From Mycobacterium sp. (GTDB taxonomy: Bacteria; Actinomycetota; Actinomycetes; Mycobacteriales; Mycobacteriaceae): a stretch of DNA of 56,517 nucleotides. Below the pieces are notes generated by a model. It saw only the letters and a list, made by a program, of their open reading frames with translations. It was not told where the DNA came from and searched no databases. Where the stretch lies: NCBI GenBank assembly GCA_011620645.1, contig WOYS01000109.1:1-56517 (forward strand). The letters run 5' to 3'. The stretch's first letter is position 1, and every line of letters starts with the position of its first letter. A program made the translations under genes and the position numbers. This document shows positions 7,771 through 17,163 of this stretch, one piece after another.

Positions 7771-9510
7771 TCAGTACACATCGCGCACGTACCGCTTCTC
7801 CCGCTTCAGCGAGTTGACGTATTCCACCGCCCCGTCCGCGTCCAGCCCGCCGTGGGCGGCGACGATATCGTGCAACGCCTTGTCGACATCCTTGGCCATC
7901 CGGGTCGCGTCACCGCACACGTAGAAGTGGCCGCCCTCCTGCAGCCAGCCGAACAGCTCCTTGCCGTGTTCCAGCATCCGCGTCTGCACGTAGATCTTCT
8001 CGGCCTGATCGCGAGAGAACGCCAGCTCCAGGCGATTCAGCAGCCCGGAGTTCTGCCATGCCGTGATCTCCTCGGAGTAGACGAAGTCGTGCTCGCGGTG
8101 CTGATCACCGAAGAACAACCAGTTGGGCCCCTTGGCCTCCCGATGCGAACGTTCCTGCAGGAACGCACGAAACGGTGCCACCCCGGTGCCGGGGCCGATC
8201 ATGATCATCGGCGCGCTGTCGTCGGCAGGCACCCGGAACGATTTGTTGGGCTGCAGGAAGATCTTCGCCGTGGTGCCCCGGTCGGCCAGGAATGTCGAGC
8301 ACACCCCACCGCGCAGGCGACCGCTCTTGCGGTACCGCACGCTGGCCACGGTCAGGTGGATCCGGTCCGGATGTGCCAAGGGGCTCGACGATATCGAATA
8401 TGCCCGGTGTGCAAGCGGTCTGAGCAAGCTGACGAACTCCTCGACGCTCAGGCCATCACCCGCGATCCGCAGGATATCCAGGATGTCCTTGCCGTACAGC
8501 CAGCGCTCCAGCGTCTCCTTCACGCCCCCGCGCAGCACATGGGAGAACTCCTCGTTCTCCGCGCGCTTTTCCACCTCACCGAGCAGATCCTTGGACGGTG
8601 CGCTGATCTCGTAGCGATGTGACAGCAACTCGCCGAGCGGTTCGCCGTCGACCAGCGTGTCGGGGGACACCCGGAAGTGCTCGGCGATCGCCTCGACCAC
8701 CTCCGGGTTGTTCTCCGGGATGACGGCCAGCGCGTCGCCCGCGTCGTACTCGATGCCGCTGTCGGCCAACGCGAACTCGTAGTGCCGGATCTCCTTGTCC
8801 GAGCCGGGGCCGGAAAGCAGTTTGTTGACCACCAATTCGGCGAGGAACGGGTTCTTGCGCGTCCATCCCGAGCGGGCGACGGCACTCGGTGGTGGTGTGC
8901 TGGGGACGCCACTGGCGCCCGACGTCGGCACCAGCGCGGAGAGTGCGCCCTGGATCCACTCGGCCGCTTCGGACTCGTAGTCGACATCGCAGTCGGTGCG
9001 GGCCAACACCCGCGATGCCCCGAGTTGCTCGAGGCGGGTGTCGAACAGCTTGCCGGCCTGGCAGAACCCGTCGTAGCTGGTGTCGCCCAGTGCCAGTACC
9101 CCGAAGGAGACGCCTTCCATCCGCGGTGCGACCGAGGATGACAGGGCCTCCCAGAACAATTCGGCGTTGTCGGGCATCTCGCCCTCGCCGTAGGTGGAGG
9201 TGACGATCAGGACGTACTTGAGGCCGGCGAACTCCTCGAGCTCGATCTCGTCGAGTCCACTGACCGTGACGTCGAAGCCTTGGCCCTTGGCTGCGGCGGC
9301 GGCGTCGTTGGCGACACCCTCGGCATTACCGGTCTGCGTGCCGTAGAGGATGCGCAACGACGGGCGCGGCGCCGACTGGTCGGCGGCGACCGGGGGCGGC
9401 GGGGCGACATTCATCGCCAGTCGCGAGTGCAATCCGGCGAGGAAGCCGGAAAGCCAGGCGCGCTGGTCCTCGTTGAACGGGGCGTCCTGGGGGATGTAGG
9501 CGATTTTCAT
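7771..9510 (-). CDS. CysJ-type NADPH diflavin reductase (FMN/FAD)
   Basis: A 579-residue diflavin reductase that carries NADPH electrons through FAD to FMN. After an N-terminal helix (PFNEDQRAWLSGFLAGL) the flavodoxin domain spans about residues 52-200 (LRILYGTQTGNAEG, TSTYGEGEMPDN, LALGDTSYDGFC). The FAD domain spans about 215-430 (RAYSISSSP; GRLRGGVCSTFL) and the NADPH domain about 435-579 (MIGPGTGVAPFRAF, YVCGDATRMAKDV), ending in the aromatic YVRDVY tail. Length matches the CysJ alpha subunit of sulfite reductase. No CysI hemoprotein gene is in the window. Instead its ATG overlaps the stop of the glutamate-synthase-like gene (ATGA), so an electron-donor role to that protein is the natural inference. 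Confidence 0.92.
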   Translation of the reverse strand: MKIAYIPQDAPFNEDQRAWLSGFLAGLHSRLAMNVAPPPPVAADQSAPRPSLRILYGTQTGNAEGVANDAAAAAKGQGFDVTVSGLDEIELEEFAGLKYVLIVTSTYGEGEMPDNAELFWEALSSSVAPRMEGVSFGVLALGDTSYDGFCQAGKLFDTRLEQLGASRVLARTDCDVDYESEAAEWIQGALSALVPTSGASGVPSTPPPSAVARSGWTRKNPFLAELVVNKLLSGPGSDKEIRHYEFALADSGIEYDAGDALAVIPENNPEVVEAIAEHFRVSPDTLVDGEPLGELLSHRYEISAPSKDLLGEVEKRAENEEFSHVLRGGVKETLERWLYGKDILDILRIAGDGLSVEEFVSLLRPLAHRAYSISSSPLAHPDRIHLTVASVRYRKSGRLRGGVCSTFLADRGTTAKIFLQPNKSFRVPADDSAPMIMIGPGTGVAPFRAFLQERSHREAKGPNWLFFGDQHREHDFVYSEEITAWQNSGLLNRLELAFSRDQAEKIYVQTRMLEHGKELFGWLQEGGHFYVCGDATRMAKDVDKALHDIVAAHGGLDADGAVEYVNSLKREKRYVRDVY

Positions 9511-12500
9511 GGCGTGGTCTCCAGGGCGGTGAGCGATGCGACGACGTCCGGAACCGACTGCGCGGCAAAGAGTTCTTCGAATGAGGGCAGGCGACCGATG
9601 CGCTCGACGTTCTTGGCGCTCTGGTACAGGATCCAGCCGTACGTGCCGGGGCTGTCCATCGACAGCACATTGCGCTGGGTCAGCGCGTCCTTGTAGTCGG
9701 TGATTCGTTTGTTGGCGATGAACACCGCCAAGTCTTCGTCGCTGAACCCGTCGACGGCCGCGCGGGCATATTTCTGCAGCTTCTGGATGAGGAAGAAGTC
9801 CTCGGTGAGCACCAGATTGCGCACCGTCTTGCCGACCTGCGGGTCGGCGACATCGGCGACCCCCTTGAGCCGCGAGAGCGCAAGTTGCTGAGCGAGATTG
9901 AGCACTGTGTAGGTGTTGAGCAGCGTATACATCTCTTCGGTGTCGGTATCGCCGTAGCCGGGCACCGCGCCGCCGAGCACCGTCACGTTGTCGCGGTAGG
10001 ACTGCTTGAATTTATGCACCTGATATCCGGCGAGCGCGGCGGTGAGCTCGTCGAGCAATTCTTTGCGAGTCTTCGCCGCCAGGATCGCGTCGGCATCCTG
10101 GTATTGCAACAGCGCCCGAGGCATCACGTAGGTGACGTGCAGGCGGGTCTGCTCCCAGGCTTCCAGCAGAGCAGCCGCTTTGGCGGAACCGGTCGCCTCG
10201 GCGTGCCATTCCAGCAGGGTGCGCGCTGCCACCTCGTGGAACGGCGACTCGGCCAAGGGTGCGATGACCACCGAGTCGGCACTGACCTTCGATGCCAGTT
10301 CGCCTGCCGGGTCGTACTGATAGAGGAAGCCGCCGCTCATCCCGTTGGCAACACCCTTGCCGAACCCGCCGATGTTGAACACCGCACCGTTCGTCATGTA
10401 CTCGCAGAGGAAGTCGCCGACACCCTCGACCACGGCGGTGGAGCCCGAGTTGCGCACCGCGAACCGGTCTCCGGCCTCGCCGGCAACGAACAGCCGACCG
10501 CCGGATGCGCCGAACAGCGCGAAGTTGCCGATCAGTACGTTCCCGCCGGGCTGGTCGGAGCCGCCGCCGGGGGTGCACACGGCGATGGAGCCGCCGCAGG
10601 CACTCTTGCCGACACCGTCATTGCAGGTTCCGGTGTGTGTCAGTGTCATTCCGTCGTTGCAGAACGCGCCATAACTCTGCCCCGCGGAGCCGGTGGTGTT
10701 GATGAGGACGCTGTCCGGCTTCAGGTAACGACGCCCGCGGTGATCGGTCGCCACGGCCGCACCGTCGGCGGGCCCGTCTGTTGCGGGGTGGTTGAGCATC
10801 CGTTCGATGTCGATGGCCAGCTGACCGCCGACGCTCTTGTTGCCGTTGCTCAACTCGACCGGCGCCATCGTGACACCGTCGAGGTCGAGCTGGGTCAGGA
10901 ACGCGTCGTCGACGGCGTAGTCCTTCTCCATGTAGATCGGATCGTCGGGCACGAACCCTTCCGCGGGGGCCAGCATGGCGCGCAGATCGAGTCGGCCGAT
11001 GCTCGACGGGTGATCCAACAGGTGCAGCAGATCGCTGCGTCCGCGGGCGTGCCGCAGGGACGGCAGTCCCAGCGTCGCCAGGATCTCGCGGACCTCGTGG
11101 GAGATGTTCAACAGATACTGGGCCAGTGCGCGTGGATCGCCCTCGAAGGCTTCGGCGTTGGTGGTCAGGCCGGCCGGGCATTTGATATTGCAGTTCTTGG
11201 CCATGACGCACTTGAGCATCATCAGCGCGGTGGTGCCGAATTCGAAGCTGTCGGCGCCCAGCAGCGCGGACTTGATCACGTCGCTGGCGGTCTGGTGCGC
11301 ACCCGAACATCGCAACACGACCTTCTGGCGGATGCCGTTGTCCACCAACGCCTGATGTACCTCGGCGACGCCGATCTCGGCCGAGCGGCCCGCGTACTTG
11401 AGGCTGGTGACCGCGGCGGCGCCCGTGCCGCCGGTGTTGCCCGCGACGTTGATGACGTCGGCGCCTGCTTTGGCCACGCCCGCGGCGATGATGCCGATGC
11501 CCTCCGAGGACACCAGTTTGACGATCACCCGGACCCGCGCGGCCTTGCAGTCGTGGATCAGCTGAGCCAGATCCTCGATCGAGTAGGTGTCGTGGTGTGG
11601 CGGAGGTGACACCAGCTCGACTCCCGGCGTGCCGCCGCGGGCCGCGGCGATCTGCACTGTGACCTTCGGCGCCGGAAGCTGGCCACCTTCACCGGGTTTC
11701 GCGCCCTGGCCGATCTTGATCTCCAGCTCACGCAGCATCGGGTCGGCCAGGTAGCCCGCCCACACACCGAACCGGCCCGAGGCGAACTGCTTGATCCGCG
11801 AGCCACGGATGGTCCCGTAGCGCGTGATGTGCTCACCGCCCTCACCGCAGTTCGACAGGCCGCCCACCATGTTGGTGCCGTGCGCGACAGCCTCGTGGGC
11901 CGGCGCCACCAGCGCGCCGTGGCTCATCGCGCCCGACGTCAGCGTCGCGGCGATCTCGTCGGCCTGCTGCACCGATCCCAGCGGAATCGAAGCGGGCGCG
12001 GCCCGCACCATGGTCAGGTAGTCCAGCGCCGCACCGCAGGCGCGCACCCACAGCCGGTCGCCGATGACGTCGGAGTCGATGATGTCGGTGCCGAAGCGGA
12101 GGACCAGTGACTCGGCGAGCGCGTCCAGTCGCTGTGCGCTGTGCGCCAGCCTCAGCGTGAACTCGTCACCCACCTGATCGCACGTCAACCCGCGCACCAC
12201 ATAACTGTTGTTGCCGAACGCCGCGAATTGGCTCATCTGGGAAGTGAACTCGTCGGCGGTGTGCACGAAGTTGACATCGGCGGGCAACGCGAGCACGTCG
12301 CGCAGTGCCGCCGGCCGGCGGGTGCGCTCGGCGTTCATGGCGAACACGAAGTTGCGGTATCCAGGCGTGATGTCGAAGCTGTTGATGGCCCGCGGTGTCA
12401 TCTCGTCGAAGCTGTTGTGCCGGTAGGCCTCATCATTGAGCCCGAACGCACCTTCCAGCTGGTGCAGGGGCAGCACTTTCAGGAACTCTGGGTCGGCCAT

Positions 12501-14960
12501 GTCCGGGTTGTCCGGTCGCGCCTCGTCACCGAAGGAGATGGATTCCTCGGTCATGTCCACGAATCCGCGCACGGCCGTTGTTCCGTATGAGTGCCCGGCG
12601 CCCTCGGCGCGCTCCTTGAACAGACCGAGCAGCGGCACATCCTTCTCGCCGCTGATCGCCAAGGCACGGTTGTGCCACTCGGCGACGGTGTCGGCGAGTG
12701 TGGTGAACCCGACGCCGCCTACCGGGGACGCGACGTTGGGGAAGTAGCGGCGCAACACCGGCTCACCGGTGTCGAGGTAGCTGGGTTCGAAGAACTCACC
12801 GCTGATATAACTCTCGACGGTGCACAGCCCGACCCGGCCCATCGTCTTCATCAACGACTTCTCGGCCGCCTTAGCGAAACGTTTGAAGGCAGTGGAGATC
12901 TGATCGTCACCTGGGCCGAACTTCTCCTCGGCGCGCATCTGCACACCCAGCGGATAGACCGCGGACGCGCCGAAGCCGAGTACGGTCGCAATGTGGTGCG
13001 AGGACACCAGCTGCCCACTCTCGGCGATCACCGAAACCCGTCGGCGCAGTCCCTCCTCGATGAGGCGCTGGTTGATCGCCGACATGACAATGGTGAGAGG
13101 CATTGCCGCCAGCTCACTTTCGACGTGGCGGTCGGAGATGACGGCGATGCCGCCCGACTCCCGCGCATAGGCCTCGACCTCGTCGCACAGGGCATCGATG
13201 CCGCGCACCAGGGCCTCGGCATTGGCCTGACGATCGGTCAGGTCGATCCGGTAGCGCATCCCGAAGCGTCGGACCGGCGTCATCTGCTGATCGCGGATCT
13301 TCAGCATGTCCAGGTGGGTCAGGATCGGTGAGGGCACCACGATCTGCGGGGCCGGCGTTGCGCCACTGTTCGGTTTGGCGCCGAGCGCGACGCGCAACGT
13401 CATGCCGTCGGCCTCCCGGATGCTGTCCAGCGGGGGGTTGGTGACCTGGGCGAAGCGCTGCGAGAAGTACCGCGCAATACCGCCCTCGTGGTTGGACAGT
13501 GCGTTGATCGCCGCGCCGTACCCCATCGCCGAGATCTTCTCCTGCCCGGTGGCCAGCATCGGATCCATCAGGAACTTGAAGGTCTCCTGGTTCATCGAGT
13601 ACGCGACATAGCGCTGGTAACGGTTCAGATCGCCGTTGTAGCGGGCGGGGGACAGCTGGCTTTCCGGTGGCACCGCGGGGAGATCGGCGAGGTTGACCCG
13701 CGCCTCGTCGAGCATCGCCAGGTAATCATGTTTGGCGGCAAGCTTTTCCAGTGCCTCGGTGGTGCTGTAGGACCGCTGTTCGCGGTGGTCGTAGTAGAGC
13801 ATGCCGCCGGCCTTGATGCGGCCGCGCTTGGTCACCTCCTCGGGTGGGAAGTAGACCTGGCCGGCCTCGGACATCACGCCGAGGTACTCGGCGGTCTCGA
13901 CGGTGCGCAGCGGTCGCAGCCCGAGGCGGTCCAGGCGGGCACCGATGTAGGTGCCGTCGCCGAAGATCAGTGCGGCGGGACCGTCGTTCTTCTCCTCGTA
14001 GAGGCTGAAGAACTCCAGCATCGCCCGGACCTGGGGCGAGAGCGTCGCGTCGTTCTCCCAGGCCGGTGGCATCATCGCGACGACGGCGGTGACCAGGTCC
14101 AGTTCGTCTTCCAGCACCCGGTTCTGCAGCGTCTGGTCCAGCCGGCAGCTGTCGGACTGGCCCTTCGGCCGCACGATGTCGCGGTTGCGGGCGCGGGCGA
14201 TCGCGTTGTCGGACAGGCGGTTCTTCTTGTCGGTGTTGAGTTCGCCGTTGTGTGCCATCAACCGGAACGGTTGCGCCATGGTGGCATTGGGCGCGGTGTT
14301 GGTGGAGAACCGGGTGTGGAAGAACATCGAGTGCACTTCCATCCGCGGGTCGGACAGATCGCTGAAGTAGGGGACGACCTCGTTCGAGTTGAGTCGCCCC
14401 TTCAACACCTGGGTGCGGGCGCTGACCGACAGCGGGTACAGGCCGGCCAGCTGGGGGTTGGTGTACGCGACGGCCTCGATGGCCATCAGCGCGTCGTGAA
14501 TCCCACGATCGGAGAGGATGCCCGATTCGGCCGAGAACACCCATTGGCGGATCGGCAGCTGATATTTGACGGCCGCCGGGCGGATCGTTGTATTGTCCAC
14601 CGGGACGTCACGTTTGACGAGGATGTTGAGGCCGTGCGCACGCAGGGTGTTCTCGATCACATCTTCGGCGTCGGCGTGGAATGCGGGGTCGTTGGGCAGG
14701 AAGAAGTTGCCCACTCCGAACTGGCCGAGCGCAAGATCGGGGCGCCCGGTGAGCTCGCGGAAGAACCGCAGGGACAGGTCAAGGTTGACGCCCGCGCCGT
14801 CGCCGACGCCTTCGGAGGACATGCCGCCGCGGTGCGGGACCGCGCACAGCGCCTCGTGGAGCTTGCGGATCACCTCATGGGTCTGGAGGCCATCCTTGCG
14901 GGTCAGGAGGCCGACGCCGCAGCTGCTCTTCTCCTGGTCCGGATCATGAAGTCCCGACAA
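9507..14960 (-). CDS. gltB: Glutamate synthase large-subunit-like protein with long C-terminal extension
   Basis: A 1817-residue GltB-like protein, longer than the usual 1480-1530. The class-II amidotransferase domain (about residues 14-420) has the nucleophile Cys14 (SSCGVGLL), HTRFSTNT and AHNGELNT. The central domain follows. The FMN synthase domain carries KPGEGGQLP, SPPPHHDTYSIEDL and GNTGGTGAAAVTSLKYAG, then an iron-sulfur motif Cys1251-x5-Cys1257-x3-Cys1261. A GxGxG beta-helix lies at about 1450-1550 (NIGGFGKGVANGMSGG). About 200 or more extra residues end the protein. The TTG start has GAGGAG 8 nt upstream. There is no gltD; a diflavin reductase overlaps the 3' end. It should make glutamate from glutamine and 2-oxoglutarate, but specificity is inferred. 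Confidence 0.9.
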   Translation of the reverse strand: MSGLHDPDQEKSSCGVGLLTRKDGLQTHEVIRKLHEALCAVPHRGGMSSEGVGDGAGVNLDLSLRFFRELTGRPDLALGQFGVGNFFLPNDPAFHADAEDVIENTLRAHGLNILVKRDVPVDNTTIRPAAVKYQLPIRQWVFSAESGILSDRGIHDALMAIEAVAYTNPQLAGLYPLSVSARTQVLKGRLNSNEVVPYFSDLSDPRMEVHSMFFHTRFSTNTAPNATMAQPFRLMAHNGELNTDKKNRLSDNAIARARNRDIVRPKGQSDSCRLDQTLQNRVLEDELDLVTAVVAMMPPAWENDATLSPQVRAMLEFFSLYEEKNDGPAALIFGDGTYIGARLDRLGLRPLRTVETAEYLGVMSEAGQVYFPPEEVTKRGRIKAGGMLYYDHREQRSYSTTEALEKLAAKHDYLAMLDEARVNLADLPAVPPESQLSPARYNGDLNRYQRYVAYSMNQETFKFLMDPMLATGQEKISAMGYGAAINALSNHEGGIARYFSQRFAQVTNPPLDSIREADGMTLRVALGAKPNSGATPAPQIVVPSPILTHLDMLKIRDQQMTPVRRFGMRYRIDLTDRQANAEALVRGIDALCDEVEAYARESGGIAVISDRHVESELAAMPLTIVMSAINQRLIEEGLRRRVSVIAESGQLVSSHHIATVLGFGASAVYPLGVQMRAEEKFGPGDDQISTAFKRFAKAAEKSLMKTMGRVGLCTVESYISGEFFEPSYLDTGEPVLRRYFPNVASPVGGVGFTTLADTVAEWHNRALAISGEKDVPLLGLFKERAEGAGHSYGTTAVRGFVDMTEESISFGDEARPDNPDMADPEFLKVLPLHQLEGAFGLNDEAYRHNSFDEMTPRAINSFDITPGYRNFVFAMNAERTRRPAALRDVLALPADVNFVHTADEFTSQMSQFAAFGNNSYVVRGLTCDQVGDEFTLRLAHSAQRLDALAESLVLRFGTDIIDSDVIGDRLWVRACGAALDYLTMVRAAPASIPLGSVQQADEIAATLTSGAMSHGALVAPAHEAVAHGTNMVGGLSNCGEGGEHITRYGTIRGSRIKQFASGRFGVWAGYLADPMLRELEIKIGQGAKPGEGGQLPAPKVTVQIAAARGGTPGVELVSPPPHHDTYSIEDLAQLIHDCKAARVRVIVKLVSSEGIGIIAAGVAKAGADVINVAGNTGGTGAAAVTSLKYAGRSAEIGVAEVHQALVDNGIRQKVVLRCSGAHQTASDVIKSALLGADSFEFGTTALMMLKCVMAKNCNIKCPAGLTTNAEAFEGDPRALAQYLLNISHEVREILATLGLPSLRHARGRSDLLHLLDHPSSIGRLDLRAMLAPAEGFVPDDPIYMEKDYAVDDAFLTQLDLDGVTMAPVELSNGNKSVGGQLAIDIERMLNHPATDGPADGAAVATDHRGRRYLKPDSVLINTTGSAGQSYGAFCNDGMTLTHTGTCNDGVGKSACGGSIAVCTPGGGSDQPGGNVLIGNFALFGASGGRLFVAGEAGDRFAVRNSGSTAVVEGVGDFLCEYMTNGAVFNIGGFGKGVANGMSGGFLYQYDPAGELASKVSADSVVIAPLAESPFHEVAARTLLEWHAEATGSAKAAALLEAWEQTRLHVTYVMPRALLQYQDADAILAAKTRKELLDELTAALAGYQVHKFKQSYRDNVTVLGGAVPGYGDTDTEEMYTLLNTYTVLNLAQQLALSRLKGVADVADPQVGKTVRNLVLTEDFFLIQKLQKYARAAVDGFSDEDLAVFIANKRITDYKDALTQRNVLSMDSPGTYGWILYQSAKNVERIGRLPSFEELFAAQSVPDVVASLTALETTP

Positions 14961-15226
14961 CGGGCGATCTCCTCAACGCTGCAGTGCACACATCGCACCG
15001 CATGGTCTCTCGACTCTGAGTGATCCCGCTCGGCCCATGCGGATACCGCAGGCTCCGGTGCTCACCAGCAGCCTAGCCGAGCCTAGCCTATAGCCCAACG
15101 ATGGTGGGTGCGGCCTGCGCGCCGAGGGCGATCGGCACCCTTGGGGTCAGGGCGTCAGCGAGAGCGCCTCGCTGTTGAACCCGTCGGTGAGCCCGGCGAC
15201 GGCCGGGCACATGGTGATGGCGTGAC
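14961..15226. other. Intergenic region upstream of the gltB-like gene
   Basis: The gap between kup and the gltB-like gene must contain the gltB promoter (minus strand). It includes an imperfect direct repeat of GAGCCTAGCC around 15069-15092. Short peptides can be read in it on both strands, but I recognise no gene. No terminator hairpin was identified. Confidence 0.5.
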
Positions 15227-17161
15227 TCAAACCTCCATCCGGGAGCCGACGAGGATCGTCCGATCCTGGGGCAGGTTGAAATAGCCGGCCGCATCGGCGG
15301 TGAGAAATGACGTCGCCACGAAAAGTCTCTTGCGCCAGCCCATCATGTCGGTGCTGTCACCGGGCACCAACTCCAGATGGGACAGGAAGAAGGACGCGCG
15401 AGCGAGATCGATGGCGCCCTCGGTGGCCTCGGTGGGCAGCATCCGCAGCGCGGCCGGAACGTCCGGGCGTTCCATGTATCCGGCGTGGACCGTGACGTGC
15501 ACGATGCCGTCGTCGCGGTACCCCAGCGCGTCCACCGCGATGCGTTGATCGTCGGCAAGCCGCGGTACGGGAAGTGTCTCGACCGACACGATGACCACGT
15601 GTTCGTGTAGGACGTGGTTGTGCTCGACGTTGGCCCGCATGGCCAGCGGGGTGGTGTCATCACTGCGGTTGAGGAAGATCGACGTCCCGGGCACTCGCGC
15701 CAGTGCGGGCCGCCGATCCGCGAGTTCGTCGATGAACGGACGAAGCGGACCCTCGATCTCCCGCCTCGCATCGGTCACCAGGTGTCTGCCACGCTGCCAG
15801 GTTGTCATCACGGTGAATGCGAAGATGGCGATGGCCAGCGGAAGCCACGCACCGTGCACCAACTTCGTGAGGTTCGCCGCGAAGAACATCAGATCGACGG
15901 CCAGCAACGCCCCCCCGCCGATCACCAGCAACCACAGCGGCCACTTCCATTGCTGCCGTGCGTAATACAGGAAAAGCATGGTGGTGATGGTGATGGTTCC
16001 GGTCACCGCCATGCCGAACGCGTATGCCAACGCAGCGGAGGTCTCGAAGGCGAAGACCAGCGTGAGCACCGACACCATCAACACCCAGTTGATCCACGGG
16101 ACGTAGATCTGGCCGATGGCCGTCGCCGAGGTGTGCGTGATCCGCAGTCGCGGCAGATAGCCCAGCTGCACAGCCTGCGACACCACCGAGAATGCGCCGG
16201 TGATGACCGCCTGCGAGGCGATCACGGTGGCCGCCGTGGCCAGCAGCACCAACGGCAGGCGGGCCCACTCCGGCGCGAGTAGGAAGAACGGCGCGCTGTG
16301 CACGCTGTCATCGGCGAGCAGCAGCGCACCCTGGCCGAAATAGTTGAGGGTGCAGGCCGGCAGCACAAGGCTCAGCCAGCCGAAGACGATGGCGCGGCGC
16401 CCGAAATGACCCATATCGGCATACAGTGCCTCGGCCCCGGTGACCGCCAGCACGATCGCTGCCAGCGCGAAGAAGGCGATGTGGAACTGACCGCTGATGA
16501 AGGCGATGGCATGGATCGGTGACAGCGCGGCGAGGATGCCCGGATTGACGACGATGCCGACCACCCCGCAGGCGCCGATCGCGACGAACCACACGATCAT
16601 CACGGGTCCGAAGAACCGGCCGACGACGGCTGTTCCCTGCCGCTGAACGCTGAACAGCGCGACGATGATCACCGCGGTGATGGGCACCACCCAGTCTGTG
16701 AGATCGGGCTCGATGGTCTTGAGCCCTTCCACCGCGGACAGCACCGAGATCGCGGGCGTGATCATGGAATCGCCGAAGAACAGCGCCGCCCCGAAGAGCC
16801 CGAGGAAACCCAGGACGATGGCGCTCCGGTGACCCCGAGTGCTCGCACCGCGTTGCAACAGGGTGATCAGCGCCATGATGCCGCCCTCGCCGTGGTTGTC
16901 GGCACGCATCACCAGCGTGACGTAGGTGAAGGTGACGATCAGCATGACCGACCAGAAGATCAGCGAGACAACGCCGTACACATTGGCTTGGCTGAGCGGT
17001 ACCGGGTGCGGATCGTCCGGGTTGAACACCGTCTGGAGGGTGTAGATGGGACTGGTGCCGATATCGCCGAATACCACCCCCAGCGCACCGACGATGATCG
17101 CCAGGCGCAGCGGGCGGACGTCTCGCGGTGGCTCTATCTGTACGGGTTGGTCTTCCATCAT
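15227..17161 (-). CDS. kup: Kup-type potassium uptake permease
   Basis: A 644-residue K+:H+ symporter of the inner membrane. It shows the Kup N-terminal signature (LGVVFGDIGTSPIYTLQTVF, about residues 25-45), about 12 hydrophobic helices through residue about 450, and a cytoplasmic C-terminal domain (ALARVPGTSIFLNRS, NHVLHEHVVIVSVE). The start MMEDQ lies 2 nt after the modC stop codon, so kup appears to be the last gene of the tetR-mod run. That pairing is unusual and may just reflect shared transcription. The reading frame is open far upstream into modC, but that part has no Kup resemblance. Confidence 0.95.
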   Translation of the reverse strand: MMEDQPVQIEPPRDVRPLRLAIIVGALGVVFGDIGTSPIYTLQTVFNPDDPHPVPLSQANVYGVVSLIFWSVMLIVTFTYVTLVMRADNHGEGGIMALITLLQRGASTRGHRSAIVLGFLGLFGAALFFGDSMITPAISVLSAVEGLKTIEPDLTDWVVPITAVIIVALFSVQRQGTAVVGRFFGPVMIVWFVAIGACGVVGIVVNPGILAALSPIHAIAFISGQFHIAFFALAAIVLAVTGAEALYADMGHFGRRAIVFGWLSLVLPACTLNYFGQGALLLADDSVHSAPFFLLAPEWARLPLVLLATAATVIASQAVITGAFSVVSQAVQLGYLPRLRITHTSATAIGQIYVPWINWVLMVSVLTLVFAFETSAALAYAFGMAVTGTITITTMLFLYYARQQWKWPLWLLVIGGGALLAVDLMFFAANLTKLVHGAWLPLAIAIFAFTVMTTWQRGRHLVTDARREIEGPLRPFIDELADRRPALARVPGTSIFLNRSDDTTPLAMRANVEHNHVLHEHVVIVSVETLPVPRLADDQRIAVDALGYRDDGIVHVTVHAGYMERPDVPAALRMLPTEATEGAIDLARASFFLSHLELVPGDSTDMMGWRKRLFVATSFLTADAAGYFNLPQDRTILVGSRMEV

Positions 17162-17163
17162 CC

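Noticed and set aside
9885-11609. 574-codon plus-strand open frame opposite the gltB-like gene
   Set aside because: Histidine/arginine/glycine-rich shadow with no family resemblance; the opposite strand encodes the conserved GltB domains.
15088-15226. Short peptides readable on both strands between kup and the gltB-like gene
   Set aside because: They lack a ribosome site and any recognisable motif; they may be a fossil but I cannot name it.
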